Shown here: positions 25,571-38,370 of the stretch, one piece after another | Layout of the letters: every line of letters starts with the position of its first letter | Position numbering within the stretch: the first letter of the stretch is position 1 | Source of the DNA: Gossypium raimondii | Lineage: Eukaryota; Streptophyta; Magnoliopsida; Malvales; Malvaceae | Length of the DNA: 64,000 nt | NCBI RefSeq assembly: GCF_025698545.1 | Contig: NC_068575.1 | Location: 53,763,980 to 53,827,979, forward strand | Reading direction: 5' to 3' | The notes under the pieces: generated by a model | The model's database searches: none | What the model was told of the DNA's origin: nothing | Seen by the model: the letters and a program-made list of their open reading frames with translations, nothing else | Made by a program: the position numbers and the translations under genes

Positions 25571-27844
25571 TTGATGATATTAATTGATAAATGATGTTGC
25601 TTTGATTTTCTTTTCCTGCTGAATTTAGTGGTTTACTTGGTAAACAGTTTGAATTTTGATTGATTGATGATGAAGTCTCATCTTTTCGATTTCTATTCTT
25701 TTTTCTGCAAATAATTAGAAGATTGTTTTGCCAAACTGGATAATACTTAAAATGGGGGTTTCAATTGCTTTACAGTTTGGATTGTGAAGTATGAGTAAAG
25801 GTTATTCGTTAGACTTTCAGTTTACATTATTATTTGTTTCCTTTTGATCTTTTTCCTTGGAACAACTAAAACTAGACTGTAAATATACATACACACAAAC
25901 GCATATGTACTTTTTTCTTTTAATGAATCCTATGCATGTTTACGGATTTGTGTTTGTGTTGTCGTTTCATGTTTATGGTTCCTTAAAGATCATTTTGGAA
26001 TTGATTGTTAGTGGTCTTGATTTAATACTCCTAAGTTTGATTAATGCATTGCTGCCCAGCCTATTTGTGTCTTTGTTTTGGCACATTCGAAAAGTTCTCA
26101 TTATCCTACTCAGTTCTTGTTTGACCATGTATTTGGCTTTTTGAAATATTTTGGCATTACAAAAGTTCCAAAGTCATCAGCTATCTTTTATCTTAAACTA
26201 TAATCTTGTATTATTTTTTCATTAGATATTACAGTTAATGTTTGCCTGTTTTTCTGGTCAAATTTACTTGCTAGTGCTGATTGTTTTTGAAACCAATAGT
26301 ACTCTTATTCGTTGCATTTATTCAATTCCTTGCTGCTGGTTGCCTTACTACCAAGGCTGCCTGACGTTTTCATACATGTGTTCCAATTTCTCCTTTTCTT
26401 TTCTTTCAAGTTCTGGACCTAAGTGTAAGTTCCTACAAGAGGAACAAGCAGATCCTTCCACAGACCACTCGTAATCTTCTGTTGGAACGGCCCTCATCTT
26501 CAACGGTTGTTTCTCCATTTTCCTATCAAAACTAATATAAATGTATGCATTATTCAATCCCTGATAAGTTACCAGTCAACTGTGGCCTCTCTCAAACCAG
26601 TTTGAAACAACTCATTCTTATTTTCATCAAGAATTTCTGTTAACTCTTCTCCGACATCTCTCCCCATCCTTTTCAGCTCAAAACTAGCTAAGGCATAACC
26701 AAAACCTTTATTTTAAGCTTTTTGTACTATTTTCTCTAATGTTTTCAAAAGTCTAACCTGATTTTTGTTGTGTTTGTTGGTGGAATGGAGTAGAGACTTA
26801 TGTTTGGGCCATGGTTTTGTTTTTTTTTTTTTGCTGCATGTTTTCGAAATAATAGTTCAATTTGATGTTTTTGTTTTTTTTTTTGTTTGTTTGCCGTATG
26901 TTTTCTAAATAATAGTTCAATTTTATGTTTTAAAAAAGGAAAAAAAATCTTACCTTCCTATTGTTTTTTTTTTTTTAATTTAGCAGAAATGTTTTCTTGG
27001 ATTTATTTGCTTGTAGACTGTGTTGTGGTGTTTTTGAAAAGTGTTGGATTCAAATATAAAAATCTTATGTTTGATCTATTTAGAAAAATATATTTTATTT
27101 CTTGTTTAAGTTTATTTTTAAATTTAAAATTTGAACTTTAATAAGTAGTTAAACTAATGTTTAAATCTAATTATATCTAACATATGATAGATTTTGCCTT
27201 AGAGATGTAACTGAATTACCCATTTTGGATTGCGAATTTATTGATAAATAATTGATTTGGTTTAATTTATTGATAAATAAATGGATTGGTTTGGTATAGT
27301 ATCTTTTGTAAATGACACATTTGGTATAATAGTGAATTTATTGATAAAATCAATAGTTAGTACAATATCTTTTGTAAATGATTGATTTGGTTTATTTTAT
27401 TTCTCCTTGACTATTTTCAGCTTATTCTCAATCAACATATTCTAGAATTCCTTGGTTCTTGGACTTGACAAAGTAAATCCCAGGTTTGTGAGCTTATTAC
27501 GTTTCTTTCATTGCTTCTGCCTTGGATTCTAAATAGTTGGGTGCAGTTAACATTGATGTATCAATTTGCAAAATTCTATTTATCTTTTTCCTTAAAGAAA
27601 TGAACTTTACCTCTATAGACAATGGGAGCTAGCCATGTTATTGCTGTTAGGCTAATTTTTGAAGTTTCATTGGATATTGGTAATATAATAAAGACATATA
27701 ACATTTACTGTCGAGTCCATTTTTTGGTAAATTTATTATTAGAGGAAAATATTTTGATACACATGTAAACAAATATACTTATGTGACATTTGATTTTCTT
27801 GATTATTTTATTGGCTGAAACGAATCTGTTGGTATACACAATAG

Positions 27845-28881
27845 ATGAGTACTTCAGCGGTTGAAGTTAGTGGTAAAAAGGTGAAATCAATGTGGGATAA
27901 GAGATTGACAGAAAAATTTTGTGATATTTGTATTAAAGAGATATTGAAAGGCAATAGTCCCGGTACTCATTTCACAAAAGATGGATGGTTGAAAATAATG
28001 ACCAACTTTGAGAAAGAAACGGGAAAGGGTTTTTCACAAAGACAACTTAAAAATAGGTGGGATGCCCTAAAAAAAGAATGGAAAGCTTGGAAGAAATTTA
28101 AAGGCGAAAATACTGGTCTAGGGTGGAATCTTATAAAAAGAACCGTTGATGCATCAGATGATTGGTGGGAGAGTAGGCTACAAGTACATTACTAATTCTG
28201 AATATTTTTATTTTTTTTCTTATTTATGAGGTTATTGATAATTGCTGTTATTAAACTATCATTTTAAATGTAGGTTGTGTCTGAAGCTCAAAAATTTCAA
28301 ATTTCGAGCATTGATCCCGAATTCGAAGGGAAGTTGGATCAAATGTTCATGGGGATAGTTGCAACAGGTGATAAAGCATGGGCACCTTCTTCTGGTACAC
28401 TTCGGACTGATTTTTTTGAGGATGTTACCAACGAAATACCTGAAGAGAATGAAGAAGAAAATATGAGAATGATGTTCACATTTTAAATGATGTTCACATT
28501 TCAAATGATGTTCAAATTGATGGGAACGGTCAAAAAAGGAAAAATCCTGAGATATCAAGTTCACATTTTAAAATTGGAAGAAAGAAATCCTCAAAGCAAA
28601 TTGGAGGGGCTGCAAGATTGTCCAGTCAAATAGAAAAATCATGCAATGCAATTGACAATATGAGTCAAGCCACATCTAGTTTGACTCCTGTTATGGATCC
28701 ATATGGTATTCCACAAGCAGTTAAAGTGCTTGACAGCATGTCGGAAGAAGTTCCAGAAGCTAGTCCTCTATACTTTTTCGCACTTAAATTATTGCTCAAT
28801 AAGGACAAGCGAATTATGTTTTTATCAATTAATCCCAATATTAGAGCTTTGTGGCTTAAGTCGGAAATGGAGGATAGTTGA
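27845..28881 (+). pseudogene. Harbinger-associated Myb/SANT-like protein (Myb_DNA-bind_3), frameshifted
   Basis: The accessory DNA-binding protein of PIF/Harbinger elements, thought to carry transposase to the element ends. Exon 1 (27845-28183) encodes an N-terminal trihelix/Myb-like domain with the usual W...F...GTHFTKDGW...NRWD..KKEWK...WW pattern. Exon 2 begins at 28274 after a GT-AG intron and reads VVSEAQKFQ...IDPEFEGKLDQMF. Near 28465 the reading frame is lost. The continuation in another frame (NDVHILNDVHISNDVQ repeats, then KRKNPEISSS and the conserved C-terminal helical part ending KSEMEDS at 28881) is open. The tandem repeats of ATGATGTTCACATTT at the shift suggest slippage. It resembles plant L10-interacting-Myb-like proteins. 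Non-functional as read. Confidence 0.8.
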
Positions 28882-29143
28882 ACATTTTCTGATCTTCTAG
28901 GGTTCAAAGATATCTATTATGTGACTAAACAACAATGCTAAACTAGTTTTATCAATAGTTATTTATGTTTGGTTTTTGGACATTGAATTTATGTTCTACT
29001 TATTTATGTGTAATCTAGTTTTATTAATAGTTGTTTATGTTTGGTCTTTTGATATTAAATTTATGTTCTACTTATTTATACTAAATTAGTTTTATCAATA
29101 TTTGTTTATATATGATTTTAGATATAAAATTTATTCACAGGTG

Positions 29144-30635
29144 ATGAGTATAGTTGAGAATTACAGCGGTGATGAAAATGATGATGAAAGGGAAAAGAAA
29201 GAGATTTTACAACGCATGGAATGTTTTAATCGATTATTTGTTGCTGCATCTTCTTCCGTACAATTATATTACGAGAAGTATATATTGAGGCAACCATGTA
29301 TGGATTCAAAACAGTCAGGTGAGACATGGATCCGAGAGATCCTTGACGGTCATGAATCCGAGAGATCCTCGACGGTCATGAATCACGTTGTATGATTAAT
29401 TTTAGGATGTCTAAAATGGTATTCACAAGTTTGTTGAGAGTTTTGGAGACAATATACAACTTGCAAACTTCAAGAAACATATCTTCTACTGAAATGTTGG
29501 GAATTTTTTTATACATCTTGGGCACCGGTGCAAAAGTTTTCTAATGTCGAGAAAGATTTCAGAGGTCTGGATCAACAATAAGTCGACACTTTGCAATTGT
29601 GATTGAGAAAGTTTCAAGGATGGCCACTGATCTAATTGCACCCGAAGATCCTTTTTTTAGCTCAATACCCGAACAAATACGTAATGATTCTAGATATATG
29701 CCGCGTTTTAATGTAAAAATTTAATTTTATATTATTATTTTTTAATATATTTTGTTGACTAAAAATATGCACAGAGTAATATGATTATTTGTTCAGGATT
29801 GCATTGGTGCAATTGATGGTACTCACATTGCCGCTATTCTTCCACCAAATGAACAAATTCCCTATATTGGAAGAAAATGTATCCCGACTCAAAATGTTAT
29901 GGCAATATGTAATTTTAATATGTGTTTTACCTTTGTCATGGCTGGATGGGAAGGATCGGCACATGACACTAGAATATTTCTTGATGCAATTCGAGATCCA
30001 AAATACAAATTTTCGCACCCACCAAATGGTTAGATATTTTTTTTATATGTGATTTTTTAAATAATAAAGTATAAGTTCTTTAATTGATAATTTTAATAAA
30101 GTAATATGATTAATTGTTTGTTATATTATGACTTGTAGGAAAATATTATCTTGTTGATTCTGGATATCCTCAAATGAAAGGTTATCTTGGACCATATAGA
30201 GGTCAGCAATATCATTTACCTGACTTTTGTAGAGGTAGACCGGTATCTGGTAAAGAAGTATTCAATCATTCACATTCATCATTACGTAGCGTGATCAAAC
30301 GAACTTTTGGTGTTTTGAAAAAAAAATGGGCCATTTTAAGGGATATGCCAAGTTATAGTTTTGAGAAGCAAACGATGATCGTTGTTGCTACAATGACGAT
30401 ACACAATTTCATCCAAAAACATGTCGGTCGAAATGATGCAGATTTTATGGAATACGAAGATATTAACTGGGCATATGAGAATATTATTGATTCAGAAAAT
30501 GCGCATGGTCGAGAAAATGATGATGACGACGACGACGATGATGGTGATGATGACGGTGAATCAAACAATTCAAGTGGATTTGAAATGGAATTAACAAGAG
30601 ATGATATAACATCTAGTTTAATGAATTCACTTTAA
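29144..30635 (+). pseudogene. PIF/Harbinger transposase (DDE_Tnp_4), decayed
   Basis: HARBI1-like nuclease that would cut and paste the element. Exons are about 29144-29712, 29797-30028 and 30139-30635, with GT-AG introns. An N-terminal part (LYYEKYILRQPCMDS) is followed by a helix-turn-helix-like region, then CIGAIDGTH (first Asp), GWEGSAHDTR (second Asp) and VDSGYP. At the place of the third acidic residue the usual IERxFGVLK reads IKRTFGVLK, so Glu is replaced by Lys. A 26-bp tandem duplication (29330-29355 and 29356-29381) shifts the frame, and an in-frame TAA follows downstream near 29542. The C-terminus has an Asp-rich tract from a (GAT/GAC)n microsatellite at about 30520-30560. Clearly a dead transposase of this family. 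Confidence 0.88.
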
Positions 30636-30740
30636 ATTGTAAATGCTATTGACAAATTTTTAGTATTTATATTTGGTATATAAATATTATCCCTTTTAAA
30701 ATTTAATCCAAATATATGTAATATTTTAATTAGTTAGGTT

Positions 30741-32104
30741 TATGTTTTCTATGTTATGTTAGTATATAATATGAGTTACATATTCAAATACATTTTAAAA
30801 TAAAATAATACAAATGTGTTAAAACATTAATTAAAAATAAAAATAATTTTATAATAATACAATCATGTCAATATCTAATTATAAATATTTAAAATTAATA
30901 TTATATATTAAAATATTAACAATAAGTTATAATAAATTATTTTTTTATATGGAGCTTTAGCTTTCTATTTCTAGCAACAAACACAGGTGAAAAGAAAAAC
31001 AATCCCAGTCGAGTAGTGTAATATCTGTTCTCAAGGATTAAATCATGAGAACAATTTTTTTTTACCTCAATTAATTAACAAGCTTGTTGTGAAGCTAAAA
31101 AAAGCATAAGAGTAAGAAACAATAAGCTTTAGGAAATGACCAGATGACTTTCCTTCCAATAAGCATATCACTAACAAAATGGATTAGACCAATGCAACAC
31201 ATAAAGAGGCTACTACAAAGTTCATTCTTTAGTTACGAATTAGGGTGATCAGAAGGGGGGAATACAACTCTGATTCAGGTAACTAGAACCGGAGGATGAA
31301 GGCAATTTCATCTCCGTCCATTTTCCCAACTAGCTACACTTTTTTTCATCCTCCGAAAATTCATTTTCCTAATGGTAAACAATTTCATAAAAAGAATCTT
31401 ATAACAGGCACTATTATCTCGAATTTGTACAATAACCTCCAGCAATGCAATTGACACTAAACAATAAGCATATCATTGCATTTGCAGGGATCAGAAAGGC
31501 TCTTGGTTGGATATTTCTTCAATATACCAGCCTATCAACTTAATATACGATGACATCAATTAGAGTGATAGAGAATACTAATAAACCAATACAGATAGTA
31601 GACTCAGGAATAACGCAAAGCTGAAGCCCATAATTCAATGTGCAGGATATCCACTCTGCTCTATAAATCCCATAGCAAAGTAGGCCATCACCCATCATTC
31701 TCAATCAATCATAACTTGCTATGCCTCGAAGGTAGGAAATATTCATAGAAACTTAAATACATGGCTTATGCAGCCTCTGGTAAATCCCAAATTTCACGCA
31801 TACACAAATCCAACATAGCCAAAAATAAAACATAATAAATAAGTAAAAAAAAAAAGCAAATCGAATCATCAACAAAACAAAAATAAGTAGAATACCACAT
31901 AATTTGATTCAAAAAGCTGATTTGATAAATCATTCAAAACTCCAAAATCATATCCAAAGTATCATAACATAATAAAGCATACATAAATTTAAAAAAGTTC
32001 AACGATTACGGAAAATCAAAATCCTAATGTTCATATTGTAAAGAAAAATAGCTATAGATTCAATTTTTTGCAAGACACTAACCGCAGGTAGAACCGGACT
32101 CTAC
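30741..32104. other. Spacer between Harbinger element and ubiquitin-S27a gene
   Basis: A/T-rich DNA. The right part should contain the 3' UTR of the minus-strand ubiquitin-S27a gene. No coding sequence, RNA gene or repeat structure that I can support. The missing right end of the Harbinger element was looked for here and not found. Confidence 0.4.
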
Positions 32105-32739
<635 letters not shown>

Positions 32740-35278
32740 ACTAAGCCCTAACGTAAAGTATTTTTATTCATCCAAAATTCAACTGAAGTGTCAGTCTGAA
32801 CCTGTGTTGCAGGTTCCATGTAGATAAAAGCACTTTAAACAAGTATGGTGGTAGCTGAGACCGAGAGTAATCGTTTCCATGGTTAAATATCAAAAATAAA
32901 ATATTATTTTTAAAAAAATCATATAAGTAATTACATTTGAATGTAATTGTTTTATATTCAACATATATAATGGACTTAAATTAAAGTCTAAATGTAGCAT
33001 CTAATTATTTGCTCCAATTCTTACGAGGGAGATTAAGAATTGGAAGGATGACACGAGATAATTATTCATAATGACCTTTAATTTATTTAAAAAAATTTAA
33101 TCACCTTTTATAGGTTAAACATATTTAAAAAATTAAATATGAATTTTGTGTATGTTGAATCTTTTTAATTTGATCAAATGTGAGACTTTCCTTAAGAAGG
33201 GTTACAAAAAATAAGTCCCCTTAATCTCAAGCCAGACAGGTGAGGGAGCATCTCCACTGTAATCAAGCTCTCATCAGCATTAAACATGAAAGCAAGGGAG
33301 ACTTGCGGCAATAATAACCTTTGCGGGCAACCATCAGGGGGACAAAGTTCTCCGTAAAGGCCCTCGCTTCCCATGGCAATGAACACATTGAAGCAACTTA
33401 AAAAACGAACAGAGAAGTTCAAAAACAACACAAGGGGCTTGTCGCTCATCATAAAGAGAACCTTCAAAGCAGAACACGGCTTCCAAGCAAAGGGGACAGA
33501 GACCTTGTTCACCAAGGGAGAGGGAGAGCCATGACGGCTCAAACAAGCCTCACCTATGAAAGGGAGACAAAAAACTCCATAGACAAACAGATTAAAAGGG
33601 ATGTTGTACATTGTGGAAGTAATTTTTATCAGTTTAAATGTCTTTGCCATGTCAACAAGCTGCCATTGTCTTTGCCAATCCCAATGGAAATACTACACAA
33701 GTAATCCAACTTTTCTGCCTTGAAACAACATCACATTATTCTATATTCAAAATTCATATATTATATTTTTCATGGTGGGTTTAGTTAACAGAATAATGTT
33801 TGTTTCCTTGCAGAAAAATTTACTTAACTAATTTAGGTATTAGTAAGGAAGAATTCCATTTAATTACATAGGTTATCGGCTGGAAGGAAGACGTTGCACA
33901 TAGTTTATGTCTACCTTAGATCGGACCTTCAACAAATACTAAGTTCCATCTTAAACCGAACTTTGGCAAATTTGGGTTTCAAAGAACAGTTGTCTTCAAT
34001 ACTCGGTCTGTGGACAATTTGTGTGTGGTCAAGGCGATAGAAAGAAAAGTGGAATTTTATGCTATCTCTAAACCTTGATCCTGGTTACATGGAAAACAAC
34101 TACATAATGATGGTTGAAACTCAACACTAATGTCTCTTCGATGGGAAATTTTGGAATTACTGGAGTAGAAGTGATCATAAGGGACTAGTTGAGTAGTTGG
34201 TATTGAGGCTCTCACAGACATATCCCTAATGCTACAAGTGTACAAGTAAATTTATTGATTTTGTGTGATGGTCTCATCTAAAAGTCAGAAATGAATAATA
34301 AATTTTTAAAGGTTAAAGTATAATTTCATCGTTATAATAATTTATAATTTCATAAAATTGATTATACCTTATTTCTAGTAATTTTGTTACTAATATTTAT
34401 CTTTTTAATATTGTCTATAGCTATAGGACACTCCTAAAGAGGAAGGAGATGCTCGCTATTAACAAAGGGATTAAGTGTATGGATATTCTCACTCAACGGG
34501 GAGCCAATTTTCAAGCCCCTAATCTTTTTGTTCATTTGTCTTAATCCTCTGACCAATTTAGCCTTTATTTGTCAATTTACCTGCTATGCCAACAGTTAAT
34601 TAATTTTTTAATTTAAAATTTTTAAAATAAATTGTAATAAATAATTTTAAAAGCTTAAAAATTGTTTATTTTTTAATTTTTAAAAAAATAATGATTTATA
34701 TAGTATAAACGTGGATGCTTCATCAGTAAACTTAACAAACATTAATTTTTCCATTTATTTTAGAGTGATTAAGCAAATAATATACAAAAGATTAAAATGG
34801 TGAGCCAATTCGCCATTTGCCTTGCATCCTTATTTTGACCAAAATATTCATCAATGGTCTTTTAAAATTCAAGAGTTGTCTCTCCTTTCCCTTTTAATGT
34901 TTGATATCACAGCTATAATCTTACTTGGTCTGCACGTACGCTGACTTCCAATTAGATTTTTTCTTTGTCCAATTCATACTCTCTACATCTATAAACTATA
35001 TTTAGCGAGGTGTTGATATATAAATAATAAATTATGCTAATTTACTTCCCAGATCCGTGCGCCGCCTCCTCTCCTTCTATGAACCATCCAAATCCGACGT
35101 CATCAACTAATTTTCCTTTTCATTTAACTGAAGTACAACACCACTATAAATATGAATTATTTCTCTCTGAACAAAAACAATTTAAGATTTTCATATATTA
35201 TTTTTCTTCACAGCATTAATTCTCCGATCAAGTGGGTAGTGCGATTAGGGATTCCTAGAATATAACCAATAAACGGAA
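32740..35278. other. Intergenic spacer
   Basis: A/T-rich DNA between divergent genes. A minus-strand open frame at 33192-33650 (152 residues, cysteine- and leucine-rich) has no domain I recognise. It overlaps another minus-strand frame at 33334-33546, so it may be a remnant or chance. A TATAAATA at 35145-35152 lies about 127 bp upstream of the RING ligase ATG and may be its TATA box. Confidence 0.45.
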
Positions 35279-37587
35279 ATGGATGATAGCTGCGTGGTTT
35301 GTGCTGACAATTTGGAATGGGTTGCATACGGCGCGTGTGGTCACCGAGACGTGTGCTCCACGTGTGTTGCTCGTCTCCGCTTCATCTGCAACGATCGTCG
35401 TTGCTGCATCTGCAAGACTGAGTCCAACGTCATCTTTGTCACTAAGGTTAGAGCTTTCCTCTTTCTTCTTTTTATCGCCAATGTCGATTTCGAATTGAAA
35501 CTACCGTAATTATAGCGTTTGGTATTGTTTATAAATTCACCTGTTGTTTATATAGACACGCACATGTATGATAAGTATTCTGCTCTTGTTCCAGGCTCTA
35601 GGGGATTACACGAGGATGATCAATGATTTCTCTGTATTGCCAACTGAAGTAAGGGCAGGCCGGGTGGGTTCATACTGGTACCATGAGGATACACATGCAT
35701 TTTTTGATGATGTTGATCACTACAGGATGATCAAGGCAATGTGCAGGCTTTCTTGCAGTGTATGTGACAAAATAGAAGAGCAATCCAATGCTGGGATCAA
35801 ACGGAGAGGAAAATTTAGGAACATTGAACAGTTAAAAGGCCATTTGTTTCATCAGCACAGATTGGTTATGTGCAGCCTGTGTTTGGAAGGTCGGAAGGTA
35901 TGAGTATGACCATTGTGGAGCATTCCTCTTTTTTGTTGAGTCAGTTGTTTGTCCATCAAGAAAAGCTTTGTGAACGCATCAATTTTCTCATTGGTTTATT
36001 TTGGACAATGTAGGTATTTATCTGTGAACAAAAGCTATATACTAGGGCACAGTTAAATCAACATATAAACACAGGTGACTCAGAGGTGGATGGAACTGAG
36101 AGTGAGAGAGGTGGCTTCATGGGGCATCCCATGTGTGAATTCTGCAAGTCTCCATTTTATGGTGATACAGAGTTATACTCACACATGTCCACAGAGCACT
36201 ATACATGTCATATCTGCCAAAGGTAATGAGGGTCTTCCTGTTACCAATTCTTTGAATACGTTCTAAAACAAGTGGGCTTATTTTTTCTTGTTCAATGTTC
36301 AATGCAGACAGCATCCTGGACAATATGAATATTACAAGAACTATAACGACCTTGAGGCAAGATGATTTCTATATTTCTGTTGCTTTCTCTCTTTTCCCCC
36401 TTTTTATCCTCGAAAGTTAATTGAGACTATGGAAATCATCTGCCACAGATTCATTTTCTCCGAGATCATTACCTATGTGAGGATGAGACGTGCCTTGCCG
36501 AAAAATTTATTGTCTTTCAGTCTGAAGCTGAACTAAAGGTGAGTCCCTGGGGCATATCTTTTCGGTTATTTGAGTGTCCTTAGTATAGCTCAATTTTTCC
36601 TTTTCTCATAGGAAGTTATTGCTTTTTCCCTTTTGTGTCCTTTCAGAGGCATAATACCATTGAACATGGAGGTCGCATGTCTCGTGCACAGCGCAGTGCT
36701 GCTTTACAAGTATGTATCTTCCTCTTAATTTGTGGTCTCCTCATAAGTTGCATTTTCCTTAATTCATTCACTTTTATGTATCTTTTTCTGATGAGTTGGT
36801 TACTTCCTCGTTGTTTCGTTAATTAATTGTACTCTTCCAGATACCAACAAGCTTTCGATATCGTCGAAGAAATGATGATACTCGTCGTGGAAGGGAGAGA
36901 ACAACTCGGTATGAGCCATCTGATAATGACCATCAACTTTCAATGGCCATTGAGGCAAGTTTGGAGACGGCCAGTGATCCACCAGCATCATCTTCTACGC
37001 AGGCGGACTCTGATTGTGGAGACATAAATGATATTTATCCACTTGTCCAGCCTTTTGAATTGTTATCTGCTGCAGTTTGTGAATCATCTTCTAGATACCT
37101 TCAAGCATTAGGGGGAGGTTCTAGGGTTGCACCTTTGCAAGGAACATCTTTTCCTCCTCTCTCCACGCCTGCCAGCACCAGTCAACAAACACCTAAACAT
37201 AGCTCAGATGGCTTGCCTATTAACACTATGGCAGCGCATCTAAGGCGCCAGAAGAATGCGAATACAAATGTTTTGAGTTCAGCCCAGGAATGGCCAGAAA
37301 CAAGACACAGGCTTCTACAAGCAGCAAGCAGATCAAGTCAGGTTAGACCAGCAACAAATGTTGCAGCTGAAACATCACTTGGAAATAGTAATGGATTTCC
37401 GCAGTTAAGCTCTGCAAGTTCAGCTGGGCGATGGTCAATGGCAGCAACGTTGAACCTAAAAGTTTCTGAGCCAGACCCTGATCCTGAAGCGTTAGATAAC
37501 AATCTTGATAGCAGCCAAATCTCCACTGGGCAATTGCCTGTACGGGGTGTTTGGAAGAAGGAAGTAAGAAACTCTTTTCGTAAGTGA
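35279..37587 (+). CDS. ZNF598/HEL2-like RING-type E3 ubiquitin ligase, seven exons
   Basis: Predicted homologue of ZNF598/Hel2, which in yeast and animals ubiquitinates 40S proteins on collided ribosomes. Exons 35279-35446, 35595-35897, 36014-36222, 36308-36356, 36449-36538, 36647-36709 and 36841-37587 give 542 residues with consistent phases. The RING finger uses Cys5, Cys8, Cys20, His22, Cys26, Cys29, Cys42 and Cys45. C2H2-like fingers follow (CSVCDK...HLFHQH, CEFCKSPFYGDTELYSHMSTEHYTCHICQR, HFLRDHYLCED..C). A low-complexity C-terminal half ends with LPVRGVWKK. The intron after exon 4 has a GC donor (GAG|GCAAGA), needed to join NDLE to IHFLRDH. From memory, plant homologues are near 800 residues and have a conserved ANKSLVE-type segment that I do not see here. 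So this may be a shortened paralogue or the 3' model may be incomplete. Confidence 0.87.
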
Positions 37588-38370
37588 TAAATCCAAGACC
37601 AAAGTAGGTCACAACTTCTCTTGGGGAATGACCTTAACTGTTCTTAAACTGTTCCAGTTTTGTATGATGTTACGTGTTGGCAATAGATTCCATTTACGGC
37701 CTGGGTTTATAAGGACTCACAAAAACTAGCCTAGCCGTTCATTGCATTTCACCGAGTAAAAGAAACCCATATAGTGGGTGTATACAAAGTTGAAGATTTC
37801 TGGTTTGTCCGAGAATGTGTATTTTTAAAGGTTCCTTGGTTCATAGATGCATCTGAGTTCTTTTTTTCCCTATAATAAATAGTCACAATATAGTAAACCA
37901 GCAATGCGAAATTCAACCAACAAAATGAAATTTATAGGTGGTCAAATCGAAATCAAACTGATGCAAGAACTTTAAGATTATTATTATTTTATACTGGCAG
38001 TGATGTTATTAAGAAACTGTCATATGTTAACTTTAGCACCAGTGTATGAAAAAAATAACTTTCAAAAATAATAGTTTCAATAATCCTTAAGTGAGGGTCT
38101 TTCTTTTCCCATTAGACAACAAAATACAACATCATAGAAACAGAATTGAGATGTCAATACGAAGTCACACAATGAATGCAAGATTACATATTTGTGTTCA
38201 AGTTCATTGATATTGATAACAATAACTTGTAGAATGAGTTAATGTTATAAGGATTTACAGAATGAGTGATGCAAGCTACAACACTACAATACCAGGCTGA
38301 GCTTCAATATTGAGGATCCATCATCCAGAGAACGAAAGGAACCAAGGAACTTTACAATAATGCACAAAGC
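37588..38370. other. Convergent 3' spacer between the RING ligase and ATG8 genes
   Basis: Contains the 3' UTRs of both convergent genes. No coding sequence recognised. In particular I found no residue of the missing ZNF598-like central segment. Confidence 0.45.

Larger units (their letters stand above)
24404..30740 (+). mobile_element. PIF/Harbinger DNA transposon with Myb-like and transposase genes, decayed
   Basis: A candidate left terminus GGCCCCGTTCTTTTACCCG begins at 24407 right after TTA (24404-24406), the target typical of PIF/Harbinger. Inside are the two genes that define the superfamily, both on the plus strand: a Myb/SANT-like DNA-binding protein (27845-28881) and a DDE nuclease of the DDE_Tnp_4/HARBI1 type (29144-30635). 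The stretch 24700-27840 between terminus and genes is T-rich and noncoding, with a threefold local repeat. I could not find the matching inverted right terminus after the transposase, so the right limit is only approximate (30740 is a guess) and the right end may be lost. Both genes carry damage, so the copy is not autonomous. Confidence 0.75.

Noticed and set aside
36075-36266. Plus-strand open frame starting MTQRWMELRVREV
   Set aside because: Out-of-frame shadow of exon 3 of the ZNF598-like gene, which reads FICEQKLYTR through to CHICQR.
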